Notes under the pieces: generated by a model | Told to the model about the DNA's origin: nothing | Database searches by the model: none | The model's input: only the letters and a program-made list of their open reading frames with translations | Part shown: piece by piece, positions 41,484 to 53,264 of the stretch | Numbering within the stretch: the stretch's first letter is position 1 | Layout: each line of letters begins with the position of its first letter | NCBI RefSeq assembly: GCF_001625215.2 | Contig: NC_030389.2 | Coordinates: 594,930 to 658,929, forward strand | Length of the DNA: 64,000 nucleotides | Reading direction: 5' to 3' | Origin: Daucus carota subsp. sativus | Lineage: Eukaryota; Streptophyta; Magnoliopsida; Apiales; Apiaceae | Made by a program: the position numbers and the translations under genes

Positions 41484-43072
41484 TTCATTTACACATGAAA
41501 ACAAATCCTCAGGAGTTAGCTTTAGCTCCTTGTTGTAATAAAGGAGGATGTTACTATACCTGGCTAGTGGCTACGAGTTGGATGTTACTCATACAATCTA
41601 CTGATGTATCTTTAACTTTCAAGAATAATCTTATGCGAGTTAATTTAAAATTTGGTCCTCAAGAAACTAATTAGTCAACTAATTTATTATTTTGCAAAAT
41701 CAGAAAGTTGCACACAAGCTGTATAACACATGAATACGAACTATTAACTCAAATATTTTAGCAACTTTTCAATAAAACACACTTTCCTTGCATATGTTCG
41801 AGCTGCATATTCTTCAGCAAATTCATCCTCTTGGCATTCCAAAGAAATGACTGACTGAAACCTCTGAAATGCAAATGTATCACTTAAATAAAATATCAAC
41901 ATATTAAATCATATATGAACAGTCCGAAAATGTATATTATATATATCTATGACTTAAAATAAAATTTCCATATTAAAAAAATACTCAACTGAATGTTAAT
42001 GATAAATAATATTCACCTTGCAATTAAAGATTGTCATCGGGCTAATATTTCACGATAAAGACAAAAAAGATTTACATTTAATATAAGTAGTCAAAAATTT
42101 CATTAGTAGGATGTCTTTTTGAGAGAAGCTTAAAAGTAAATTTGTGCGAGTTGGCACCGTCCAAAGTGGATAATAAAATATTAACATGAAGTTTATAATG
42201 CGTATTGTGCAACCAACAAATGCTCTCAAAATCGATAGTTAAGAAGTTGATTATGAGATCGTGGCCTATAATTGGATGATATAATCGTGTGATGTGAGAG
42301 ACTCTTCAGGGACGGCTAGCGTCGAAAGTCTTCTGGATTAAGAGGGTCAAACCGCGTGCCTTGCAGAATAACCACGTAAATCGTAATGAAGTCACGAGAA
42401 TGGTGATAAAATTCATTAATATGTAATCTTTTGAGATACGTCCAAAAAAAATTTATAGCTAATTAATGAGTATTGCGCGGGTAACAAAAACTAGACTTCG
42501 TCTGTCATGCAGAGCATATAAACAGGTTTTCGTTTCTTAAACTTAAATATAAAAACTTCGTCGAGACTATTCTCACAAAGTTCTTGTAAGATCAAAATAA
42601 TTATAATACAAATTAGGATGACAAATTTATAAATTTGTACGTACACATTAAAATACACCTAGTTTTATATGTATAATTGTGTTAAACTCGCGGTGCTCAG
42701 GAGTCAGGACAAAGGTCAAACTCAAAGCAACTCAAATAAATATTTACGCCAAATATATACTGATATCCTTCACAATATGATAAGATATATATTACTTTAT
42801 GAGGAAAACAAGATATCGAAAATAGATCACCTCATGATCGTGCATGCACACTTAATTTGAACTATTTTTATGGGTTTTCTTTACAATTTTCAAACTATCA
42901 CGCACACGAAAATGTTTACATCACTGGCTCTTCATTTCAACGATCAAAGAGCAAACTAGACAGATTTCTGACAACAATTATAAGTTGATGAAAGCAAGCC
43001 GATGTATTGGAACAGTGATACGCTAAGTCGGTTAATATGCTTGTTTTTCATCATTCTTGACGAGTTGACGTA
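41484..43072. other. Spacer between defensins 3 and 4
   Basis: AT-rich, no gene seen. A GTGCATGCACAC block with TTTGAACTATTT and GGGTTTT (about 42838-42880) is also present before defensin 3 (about 40553-40585), so the duplicated unit extends at least about 400 bp upstream of each gene. Confidence 0.5.
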
Positions 43073-43080
43073 CATGCATG
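43073..43080 (+). promoter_or_regulatory. RY motif in defensin 4 promoter
   Basis: CATGCATG in CGTACATGCATGCAGTGT, the same block as before defensin 3, 75 bp upstream of the TATA box. Confidence 0.55.
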
Positions 43081-43147
43081 CAGTGTATCAACTTATCCTT
43101 TTGACTATACAAATCAAATACATAGGGTTGTTTGAATATCTCTACAC

Positions 43148-43155
43148 TATAAAAA
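43148..43155 (+). promoter_or_regulatory. TATA box of defensin 4
   Basis: TATAAAAA in CTACACTATAAAAACCCAC, 87 bp before the ATG at 43235. The promoter looks intact although exon 1 is broken. Confidence 0.65.
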
Positions 43156-43234
43156 CCCACCTCATTGGTAACAATTTTACATCTTCATGCACAGATTGAC
43201 GAATTCACATCTTGAGATTTTATATATATCCGAA

Positions 43235-43790
43235 ATGGCGAAGAAGAGTATATACTAGCCCAGTTAGCCTCTTTGCCATCTCTCTCGTTTTCTTCCTTCT
43301 TGCCAACTCAGGTAGTCTTGGATACATACATTTAGGAACATGCATTTTATTTCGAATTAATTTGAGATTTCAAATAATACAATCTGAGGTGTCGTTTCAA
43401 ATTCTCAGTCTTATACTAGTATTTGAATGTCCTGGATTTCAAATGAAATTCAAATTTAACTTTTTTTGCGTATATCCAAACATGTCATTGATCAAATTAA
43501 GAATTTCAAATGAAATCCAAATTTCAAAACAGGTCAATATGTTCTTTCGAATCTGGTTCCGTCACTGTTTATCATATATTTATATATTGGACGAGGGTTT
43601 ATATATATTTGTTGCAGGGAGTATAAGAGGAGTTGATGGGAAACTATGCGAAAAGGCGAGCTTGACATGGTCTGGGAAATGCGGAAACACACAACACTGC
43701 GATAAGCAATGCCAGAGCTGGGAAGGAGCTAAGCACGGTGCTTGTCACAGTCGCGGTGGCTGGAAATGCTTCTGTTACTTCAACTGTTAA
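43235..43790 (+). pseudogene. Defensin 4, signal-peptide exon disrupted
   Basis: Exon 1 (43235-43311) and exon 2 (43618-43790) correspond one to one with defensin 3. Exon 2 is fully open and encodes an eight-cysteine domain (KLCEKASLTWSGKC, HCDKQC, GACHSRGGWKC, CFCYFNC). Exon 1, however, carries a net 4-bp insertion relative to defensin 3 shortly after the start. The ATG frame therefore meets TAG at 43256-43258 after seven codons. The frame that would encode the signal peptide has no ATG between it and an upstream stop. Splice sites (CAG|GTAGTC, TTGCAG) are intact. As it stands the locus should not secrete a defensin; a non-AUG start, an unseen upstream exon or a sequence error are alternatives. 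Confidence 0.8.
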
Positions 43791-44604
43791 TCAAATATTT
43801 ACTCATGAAAACAAATCCGTGCGAGCTCATCCACGGCTAGCTATATCTGACTACTTGTGTGTAACTAATAAAGGAATAAAACAAATTTTAAGCATTAAAT
43901 ATTATTATCTGAGCCTTTGAATGTTCGCAAGGTAGTCTCTAAAATAACAGGAGAATTCAGATATCTGTGGTGAAATATTAATACCAGTAGGAAAAGAAAA
44001 GTTTTTTAATTTTGGTTTTGATTTGGATGGAGTTTTGGGCTGAAGCCCATCTTGAAAATTATGGCTTGTGAAAGTATGGTCCATATATAAGCCCATCTGA
44101 AGCCTGTTATATTTCTGGAGTAATTGGAGTTGGGACAGGTGTGCGGTAGAATGAATGGTGTCAGCTGAATTATTTGAGGTTAGGTCAGAAATCCAAAAGC
44201 TGCATGACAAAACAGCCCAACCAAATCAGGACTTATCTTGTCTTTTAACCTATGTCCTGCTTTCTGCTTGCATGTGTACTTGTCCAGAGAATTAGTGCTA
44301 CGATGGGATGATATATATTTGTTTATCTAGTACGCCCCAACCTGATTTAAAATCACAAATGATCCTGAAAATCATTTAAAATTAAAAATTATTTTGAGAT
44401 ATTTTTGTCAGCTACTTAATTTTTCTAAAAGAAATTATAAAAATTACTCATAAATCCTTATTTATACCAAATCATTTTTATTTTTATCATTAGATTTTTG
44501 ATAACTCATAAATTATTAATAATGTATAATTATCCAAACAAACATTTTAAGCTCTATAACTTATTATATTAAATCACGTTAATTCATAAATCACAATTTT
44601 AAAG
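43791..44604. other. Spacer 3' of defensin 4
   Basis: 3' UTR (AATAAAGG near 43867) and noncoding AT-rich sequence. No gene or clear element recognised. Confidence 0.4.
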
Positions 44605-45060
44605 CGGGTGTATTCAACTGTGATTTTAATAGATTGTTTTTAATATATGGATTTTAATGAATTGTACCTGATTTTGATTTTGTGCGAGTTCTTGATAAAA
44701 TGTCGCGGAGTTGATATAGATTTTTTAGGATCTAAGTATCATGTTTCAAAATCTCATGAATTTTGGTGGAATTTCAATATACTCTTAAAATAAACTGAAA
44801 AATCTCACAAGATTCATCATTTTATGAAATCTAAAAAAACCAATCAGCATTTAAAATATCATCAGGTTTTAATAACTTTCAAACTATCTCAATTGAACAT
44901 CATCGGATTTTTAAGCACAGTTGAAGAACACCGGATTTTGTAGCATAATTTAAAATCTCAACTAAATTATTCAAGATTTTAATGAATTTTAAACAATCTC
45001 AATTGAATGCTTTTGAATTTTATAAATAATTTTTAAAAAAAATCTCAATTGAATACCACG
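44605..45060. mobile_element. MITE-like element (about 455 bp)
   Basis: CGGGTGTATTCAACTGTGAT (then TTT) at the left is the approximate inverse of AAATCTCAATTGAATACCAC (then G) at the right. Repeated AATCTCAATTGAA-type motifs occur inside. Target duplication not clear. Confidence 0.55.
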
Positions 45061-45379
45061 ATTTGATCAAAGATCACAGAGATACTCTGATGCACGTTCA
45101 TTCAGCAGAAATGTGACATCCATCACGGGAGCTCTTCGCAATATCTGATTCGGTGGTTTTGAACCGTTCATAAAGTTAGGTGTACAATTACAGTATCGAG
45201 AGTATCAACTTGTGATTAGTGTGTAATCCTCATTCGACTTGTAATTATTGGGTATATCATTACAATTACAAGAAAATAGTACTTTCTTAAAAAAAAATAG
45301 TACTATTTTTGTAACTGTGCTTCACTCAAAATATCCAGGAAATTTATTATGTTACAATCTGACATATTGATATTATGTT

Positions 45380-45642
45380 CTCCCTCCGTTACAAATTACA
45401 TGTTTATTTTCAAAAAAAAAATCATATAGTTTAAAAAAATAGATTTTGTAAAAAAAAAAGTGTATTAAGTCATTAATTGAACCTAATATGTGGTATATAT
45501 GGTTGATCACGGAAATATAAATTTAAAATATGTGAAGGAGAGTTGATTTTGGAAATATAAATTTATATTGAAAATTGAAACGGACAATTATTTCGAAACA
45601 ATTTTTCTTTTCTAAAGTGGACATATACTTTGAAACGGAGGG
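45380..45642. mobile_element. Stowaway-like MITE (263 bp)
   Basis: CTCCCTCCGTTACAAATTAC at the left and the inverse of ACTTTGAAACGGAGGG at the right, with internal AAGTGGACAT as in the split MITE around the Copia element. TA follows the right end (45643-45644); the left TA is mutated. Confidence 0.65.
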
Positions 45643-45644
45643 TA

Positions 45645-46710
45645 TACATCCTAATTCGCCAAGGCCGTTATTCCTTAATGTAAATAATAAATTTGATGAC
45701 ATTCACTCTTACTATTATATATATATTTTTTTAAAATATAAATTCTTATAATAATGTAAAATTATTTATATGTAAAATATGAAAAATTCTACATTCTCAA
45801 AAGTGTTTCCATTTTTTTTTAAATATAATTGGTAATATATGATTGGTTGATTTTACTCCTACTAAAAATAATGAAACCATCTGTATATACATAAATTATC
45901 CAATTAAAATTGGAATCAAAGTTTAAAATGCGTAACATTATTCGCAACATAGAGGTAATATGAATTATTTCTATGCTCACGTGATATAATTATATTAATT
46001 ATCAGATTCAGGTCTAAAAATTGACACCAAACTAATTTCTAGTTCCAAATAACATTCTAGGAGTCCCATGTAACATGATTTACACCCTCCATGGCTATTA
46101 ATACTAAAACTTTCAACTTTGTTCGAGACATAAATAAATCACAAATTTTAAATCATTTCTTCGATACTCTAATAAATGTAGACAGGTGTTCGATGCAGCA
46201 TGGGTTCTTGTATCCCCTACAAACGTGGACTTTGATGACTGATACTAACAAATATACACAGATCCCTAGTGTTACTTTTCAAGAACTCTGATATTTTTGT
46301 ACAGTAATCTCGTGACAATATATATCTAACTCACATGCATTGTTACATGTTGCAGCTAGAGATTTTTAGGTATTCTTTGATCACATTCTATCTTAATTTA
46401 TTTATTTTACCATAATATTGTTTTGAATTTAGAGAAATGAGATGATTATTTGTGGTTGTGCTCAAGTTTTCATCATTTTTGATCAAATATATGTTCTTAT
46501 ATAGTTGTTTGTGAATAAAACTCGACTCGAATCTGTTTGTTTGTCAGACTGATCATCACCTTTTTGTGAATAACCTTACAACCATACAATTTGTATACTT
46601 TTTGATTTACTGGGATAATGTTTTATTGCATTGTGTTTAGTTCAATGATCACAATTGGTATCTGGGGTTTCTGATTTCAGGTGTAAAATATAGTGTTTGT
46701 GTATTATACA
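45645..46710. other. Spacer and promoter region of the AGPase gene
   Basis: AT-rich; no gene recognised. The last few hundred bases are presumably promoter and 5' UTR. CATGTTGCAG and TTTCAGGTGTAAAATATAG just before the ATG could be acceptors of a leader intron, but this cannot be decided. Confidence 0.4.
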
Positions 46711-49700
46711 ATGGATTCGTGGTGTGTATCAATGAAATCTAGTCCCCAATTTTCTAGAGCAAGAAGTGGTTTTGTAAATAATGGTGATGATGGGTTTTGG
46801 GGGAGGAGGATCACTGGAGGTGTTAACAACACTGATTTGAGTGATCTTTTATCGAAAAGAGCGAAAATTGGGAGAAGGGTGGGAATGATCAAACCAGGGG
46901 CTGCTTTCTCTGTACTCACATCAGAAAATGGCAAAGAGACACTTGTGAGTATCTTATCATACCTAAGATCATTCCATAGTTATACTGTTTGCGAATTTTG
47001 GTATTTTGTGGTTTTTATGCTTGATTGAGCTTGGCTTCTTTATGTTATTCTTGTTCTGAATTTGATAGTGTTTAATTTGAATATTAGATAGCGAAAGACT
47101 TGCAAGTTCCCCAAATTGAGAGAAAAAGTGCTAGCTCGAATAATGTGGCCGCTATTATATTAGGTGGGGGTGCTGGGACTAAGCTGTTTCCGCTTACACG
47201 TAGATCAGCCATTCCTGCTGTGAGTATACAGTTTTAAGGTTACATAGTCTTGTGAAGTCTCTTTGTTGATCCTTTTTTGAAAATTTATTGATTGGATTCA
47301 TGGGTAACTTTTGAACTTATAACCCACCCAAACGAAATTTTATTTTCTTGAATTATTTTTTTTTATTTGATACAGGTTCCGATTGGAGGATGCTACAGGC
47401 TTATAGATATTCCTATGAGCAACTGCATTAACAGCAGAATAAACAAGATTTTGGTCTTAACTCAGTTCAACTCTGCTTCTTTAAATCGTCACCTTGCTCG
47501 TACATATTTTGGAAATGGTGTCAACTTTGGGGATGGCTTTGTTGAGGTAATATATTTCATGTCGTATTGGCAAGAAAGAGCATATCATTATTCACTTAAA
47601 TAGGTCGGCTTACTAGGCTTATAACGGATGTATGATGTAAGGGACACTATTAGACACAAATTATCCCAGTTACGGGTCTTTTCCCGAGAAATTATTAGAT
47701 AAAGAGCTGGTATAGTGCATAGAATTATCATAAGAACTTATGACAGGTACAAGAATAAGTTATCATTAGTAGTTATTTTCAGCAGTTCTCCCTTTATTTA
47801 CTAAACTTGTGATCCAGGTTTTGGCCGCCACTCAAACACCAGGAGAAGCAGGCATGAATTGGTTTCAAGGAACTGCAGATGCAGTACGGCAGTTTATGTG
47901 GGTATTTGAGGCAAGTGTTCAACAAATTATCACTGAAATCTACTAAAGCACTCCAATAAATGATAATCACTATTGTAATATCAAACCCATGATGTCATTT
48001 CTTGCAGCACTTGTATTTTTATGGTAATTACAAGTTATGTTTGTGCTTCTAGGATGCAAAGAACAAGGACATTGAGAACATACTGATTTTATCGGGAGAT
48101 CAACTTTACCGGATGGATTATATGGACCTTGTGCAGGTGTGTACAATTTTCATTTTGACAAGTCAACGCAATCCGTAAAACAAAGGTGCTAATCTCATGA
48201 TAAACAAACAGAATCACATGGACAGAAATGCGGATATTACAATTTCCTGTGTACCTGTGGGAGGCAGGTTTGTGCTATTAATTTATTGTACATAAACACC
48301 TTGCCCTTCAAGTCTATCATGTTCTTTTCTAGATTATTCTTGCTTTTATTCTTAATATTTACAGATCTTTCTTCTATAATAACTAATAAACAAATATAAA
48401 GCCTTTATGTCTTTCATATATATATACATCTCCTATTCCATATATCTCAATTAACTTGTATATACAGCCGGGTATCAGAATATGGATTAATGAAGATAAA
48501 CAATAGAGGGCAAGTTATCGAATTTGCTGAGAAACCTAGTGGAGCTAGACTAAAGTCAATGGTAAGCCGTTACATGATAGCATGATCCTCGCATACCATA
48601 AAACTTTGAATGTTCTCCGACACTGGTTTTCCTACTAATGTAATTATGTTTCTTTGTTCTTCAATTCCCACCGCAGCAAGTAGATACTACTCTACTAGGA
48701 GTGTCTCCAGAAGATGCAACAAAGTCTCAATATATAGCTTCTATGGGCGTCTATGTCTTCAAGAAAGATGTTTTGTTGAATCTCCTACAGTGCAGATATC
48801 CCAAATCCAATGACTTTGGATCTGAAATCATTCCATCAGCTGTAATGGATCACAATGTGCAAGTGAGTGTATGTGTTCCTTGTAGTGTCTTTCTTTACAA
48901 ATCAATGCTGAATAATAAGTTGTATTTATCTTGGCAGGCGTATCTGTTCAGAGACTATTGGGAGGACATTGGAACAATAAAATCTTTTTATGATGCTAAC
49001 CTGGCGCTAACAGATGAGGTTCATATATAAATCTAGAATATGGTCATGTAGCTGAATTAATTCTCCGACAAAATCAGTGGATATATATTACGGAGATTCA
49101 CCTCATCATCTTTAATTAAGCCAACTCCATTTTGTGATTCAATGGATGCTGCAGGTACCAAAATTTGAATTTTATAATCCAGAGACGCCGTTCTTCACTT
49201 CCCCTCGGTTCTTACCACCAACGAAGTTTGAAAAAAGCCTGGTGAGTTATAATTGTGAAGGATCCTGCTTTAAGCTTAATAGATTGTTACTGAATACTCA
49301 GTTTTCACTTTTCAGATCAAGGATGCAATCATATCACACGGGTGTTTCCTGCAAGAATGTAGTGTTATTCACTCAATCGTGGGTGAGCGATCACGTCTGG
49401 ACTCTGGTGTCGAGCTGAAGGTGAGCTATGTTACAAATCTAGTCCTCTTGAAAAGTAAATGTCTTTCCTTGCTTTGGAGTTGAGTTCGAGTATTCAGCTA
49501 TCATATATTGCAATTTTCAATAGGATACGCTGATGATGGGGGCAGACTACTATCAGACAGAGTCCGAGATTGCGTCTCTGCTGGCAGAGGGGAAAGTTCC
49601 CATTGGGATTGGACAAAACTCGAAAATCAGGTAAGAAATAAAATTTAAATCATTTCTTAGTTCATATGAGGTATCAGAATACCAAAGCTTGACAAAATTC

Positions 49701-50010
49701 TTGTAATCTCTTTGAAGCAAATGTATTATTGACAAGAATGCGAAAATTGGAAAGGACGTCATTATCATGAATAAAAATGTAAGCTCAATTTTTAATGCCA
49801 AACTAGACTCTGGTCACATACACCTATTCAGTATTTGATTGAGGTTGTAACTAAAAGCATGTATGTATCCCCAAATTTATGCATCATGTCATTTTTTTTC
49901 GCGATTAGGGTGTTCAAGAAGCAGACAGACCCGAGGATGGATTCTACATTCGCTCAGGGATACCTATCATCATGGAGAAGGCTACAATCAGCGATGGCAC
50001 AGTAATATAA
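46711..50010 (+). CDS. ADP-glucose pyrophosphorylase large (regulatory) subunit, plastidial
   Basis: Fourteen exons: 46711-46944, 47088-47219, 47376-47546, 47818-47910, 48053-48136, 48212-48267, 48468-48561, 48677-48862, 48938-49018, 49155-49241, 49316-49420, 49524-49630, 49718-49778, 49909-50010; 530 residues in one frame. AGPase makes ADP-glucose from glucose-1-phosphate and ATP, the committed step of starch synthesis, as a heterotetramer with the small subunit in plastids. The first ~90 residues look like a transit peptide. Motifs: [13 protein letters not shown] (103-115), [51 protein letters not shown] (225-233), [42 protein letters not shown] and C-terminal DGTVI. Lys110 and Ile120 replace the Arg and Lys of catalytic subunits, as in the potato tuber large subunit (Lys/Thr), so it is probably mainly regulatory. 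GDQ replaces the common GDH. The intron after WVFE uses a GC donor (47911-47912). Confidence 0.96.
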
Positions 50011-50729
50011 CAAAGTACTACCTGAAGTTTGAAACCTACAGCATGCCATAGTTTGAAGATCCATCTTTGAGACTCTCGAGGGTTACGTATCACAGAAACC
50101 TCTTCTAAAGAAATGCCGAGCAAGAAACCAGCTTACGCTCCTATGAGAAACTTAAGTTGCAGAGCGGAGTAATAATGAGACTATAGAAGTTCAAGACTAG
50201 AACATAAAGGCTTAATTTTTCTGAGTAGTCTTCCTACATGGCTTAGAAATAAGAATTGTGGATATTGCTTGTACTGGAAATAGATGTTTTATACATGATC
50301 CCTTTGCTGTGATGTTCACTGATCAATATACTTAAAACATCGTTCTCCTGAGAATGACTGCGATGATTCAAATTTGTGAGAGCTCTAATCTGGAGGCACA
50401 TATATACAGCAAAATTTGATAAAACTCCAGAAACATATTAGTATTATACAAGCACTCAAGTCAAGATTACATGAAGCATGGCTTCTACAGCAACAAGCTA
50501 GAAAGCCCTATTTTACATATCACTTATTTATATACCTGGCTTTCGAAGTCATCTCACAAAAACAAAAAGCAAGCCAAAAACTCAAAACTTACTAATGTAC
50601 ATTAACTGCCGGATGATTTGCAAAGCAACCATATGGCTATTTTCTTCTTCAGTTGACATCATAAAACCCGGGGCACACAATGCCCTGCTTTCCAAGCATG
50701 TAGATTTGCTTGGACTGGTTTTGCACATT
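50011..50729. other. 3' UTRs of two convergent genes
   Basis: AGPase 3' UTR on the left and the PCH1-like gene 3' UTR on the right. No additional coding signal. Confidence 0.5.
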
Positions 50730-53264
50730 CTATGACTCCCATACTGTATATGTACCCTCATTCCGGTACTGACATTTTACGTCGCTATATCCCTTCCCTA
50801 AGAGTGCCATAGCAGCTATGCTCAAAAGTGGCTTATTGTCTAACTCCTCAAGACTTTCCTTACAAGCTTGTGGGTCACAAATTACAACTGGCTCAGACAT
50901 ATTCTTAGGAGTTGCAGTTGGAGGTTTTTGCCACCTCTGAATCCAAGAAAGTAGCCGGTTTGTGCCATCATTACCATCCGCATTATCATTGGAACGGGAA
51001 TCAACATCTTTTAGTGGAGTTGTTGTTACCTTGTCGACAGTCATTAGTTCTTTACCAGTAGATACAGGCACTGGTTCTGAGTTGGAAGTTTCACCTCCTA
51101 CACCCCTGCTAACAAACTGGTTTGCTTCTTTATTAGTTGTGGTTTCATCCAAACTCAAGCTCTTTGTACCAACAGAACGGTTACATGGTTCACATATCTT
51201 AAGACGCTTAAGCCAATTGCTGCTTTGTTCTGGCACATAATCCATGTCCAAACTTCGAGATTTTGATGTGCTTGGATCTGCATTGTGCACTACACTTGCT
51301 CCACCCGGCTCCACAGGTAGCGGTATGTTTATATCTGGTATTGCAGGGACCGAATGTTTCTGTGATTGAACTCTTACGCCAGGCGTTCCAGTGGCAAGAT
51401 TAGGATGCGGTGAATCCATGTATGAACTGACATTCTGCAAATTTGATAAAACTGTAATGTCTATGTACTTATCAGCTTACTGGTTAATGCTGCATATTTT
51501 ACCCTTATAGTTTGTAAAACTTCAATGCAATTTTAACACAATTTTGTTTAACCATTATTTCGTAAACACCATTAGCCAGAATGTACAATTACAGAAAAAG
51601 AAACAGAAATTTATTTGAAAAGAATTTTGCAGACACTTATGTACCAAGTCCAAAGTCAGAGACAGGGTACCTTTTTTGACGAGGAAGACGGCAAACCTGC
51701 AACAACCAAAATAGAGAAACAAATTTAATATAGATCTCAACAAGCTTGTGATCACAAAATTTCCAGATTACTTGGTAGGACTAATGAGAACTTAACCTCA
51801 CTAAATCTGGTGACTAAAAGATTACAAATACATTCTATGACCAAGCACTGAGAACTCAAAGTTAACATGTGAAGAGTTTGTACACAGAAATATTGCACTT
51901 CAATTAAGAATTAGAGCTTAAAAATCTATCATATAACATGGGTATATGTATGTTGGCGAGGAAGATTAGAAAATTAGTCATACCAGATACATGTTTCTCC
52001 TTAAAAATATTCATATCCACTGTGTGAGTTTCAGCTGCTCCATTCTTTGAAACAACTTCAGTAGCTCTCACATCATTAACAGCATTGTTTCCTTCACTAT
52101 CTGATGACAGCACCAGAAATTCGACTCCTTGCCCGCCATGACCAATAGGTTGTGGGACGCTGTAACATTTATTGGGCACATTTTCTTGCATTTGGGTAAC
52201 AACTTTTGAGTCCCTAAAATTTCCGTCTTTCTTCTGCAAATTAGTATCAGTATTTCCCATGACCGGAAAAGTATGATTTACCTGATATATGGGAGTGAAT
52301 CCGCCTAAATTATCTGCAGAAGTATGTGTTCTCATTGTATTTGCTTCAGGAGCCCTAGTAGAAAACATATTGATGCTAGAGAAGTTATTCATGTTGTTGT
52401 ATTGTTGTTCATGAAAAGCTGGTGGAAGATTATTTCTCCTAGAGCGATTATCTGCAAGCAGAGATAAGCTGTTGTCCAACATCGAATGTATTATAAACTT
52501 TCCAGAGATAAAGCTATTATATGTAAATTCTTACCTGACAAAACTCCAGAACTATCATTACGCTTTTCATGTTCCCCGACTTTTAAGATGTTAGTATCTG
52601 ATAATTTCCTTTTGGATGACGGTATGGATCTTGCATGGTTGTCATTTTCTTCAACTCTGAACTGGAAGGATGGTGCTTTAGGAATGGTTACACATCCAAT
52701 ATTTCTTTCTCCAAGGTCAGATATTTGGTGTGAAACACGAGATGAAGTGCCACGAATATCCTCCGATAAAGGTGCCGAAAAACCTAAGCTGGTACCAAAA
52801 ATCTTATGAGAAGTCACCAGCTCTGTAGGGCACTGTGAAACACTCTGATGCTGAATATGAGAACCCATAAATGAAGATTCAGTTCCTGGAGGAGCCAATG
52901 AAAGTAGAGAGGATACATATTCACTGTTTGAAGTAGGCTGACTTTCCAAAATAAAATTGGTTATGGTGGAGTCAAATAATTCCGGTCTATCCCTTCTCTG
53001 GTTCCTTGAATTCATTTCTTGGTCGTTCTTTAATATTCCAAAATCTATGGCATTAATCTTCATACATGGTTTGACAGATCCAGATATGTCGGAGCTGATC
53101 TCCTTATTCTTCTGCGAAGGCCATTGATTTATTCTGGGATCATATGCGTGATGTCCAACAAAATTAGATAACTGATTTTTCTCTTCAAGTATCGGCCAAC
53201 GTGGAATCCACACTAATTGATAGGGATACATTGGCTGCTTGCCTTTATCAACATGGTTGAACAT
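50730..53264 (-). CDS. PCH1/PCHL-like protein (putative phytochrome B partner)
   Basis: Four coding exons from the ATG at 53264: 52535-53264, 51984-52451, 51671-51696 (26-nt micro-exon, GLPSSSSKK region), 50730-51434; 642 residues. The protein is hydrophilic, Ser/Asn-rich and probably disordered. Short conserved pieces: PYQLVWIPRWP near the N-terminus, LSLAPPGTESS, SSNWLKRLKICEP, RLLSWIQRWQK and a C-terminal block KPLLSIAAMALLGKGY...TYTVWES. The W-x-x-RW repeats and the SIAAMALxGK C-terminus resemble PCH1/PCHL (annotated as F-box At2g16365-like) proteins. In Arabidopsis these bind and stabilise active phytochrome B in nuclear photobodies and restrain hypocotyl growth. I see no clear F-box. 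The family assignment is from memory of short motifs, so moderate. A noncoding first exon ending CATTATCCTAG|GTAAGT near 55929 is likely. Confidence 0.6.

Noticed and set aside
43212-43790. 192-codon frame running through defensin 4
   Set aside because: It needs a non-ATG start and reads through a clear intron; the spliced defensin structure explains the homology.
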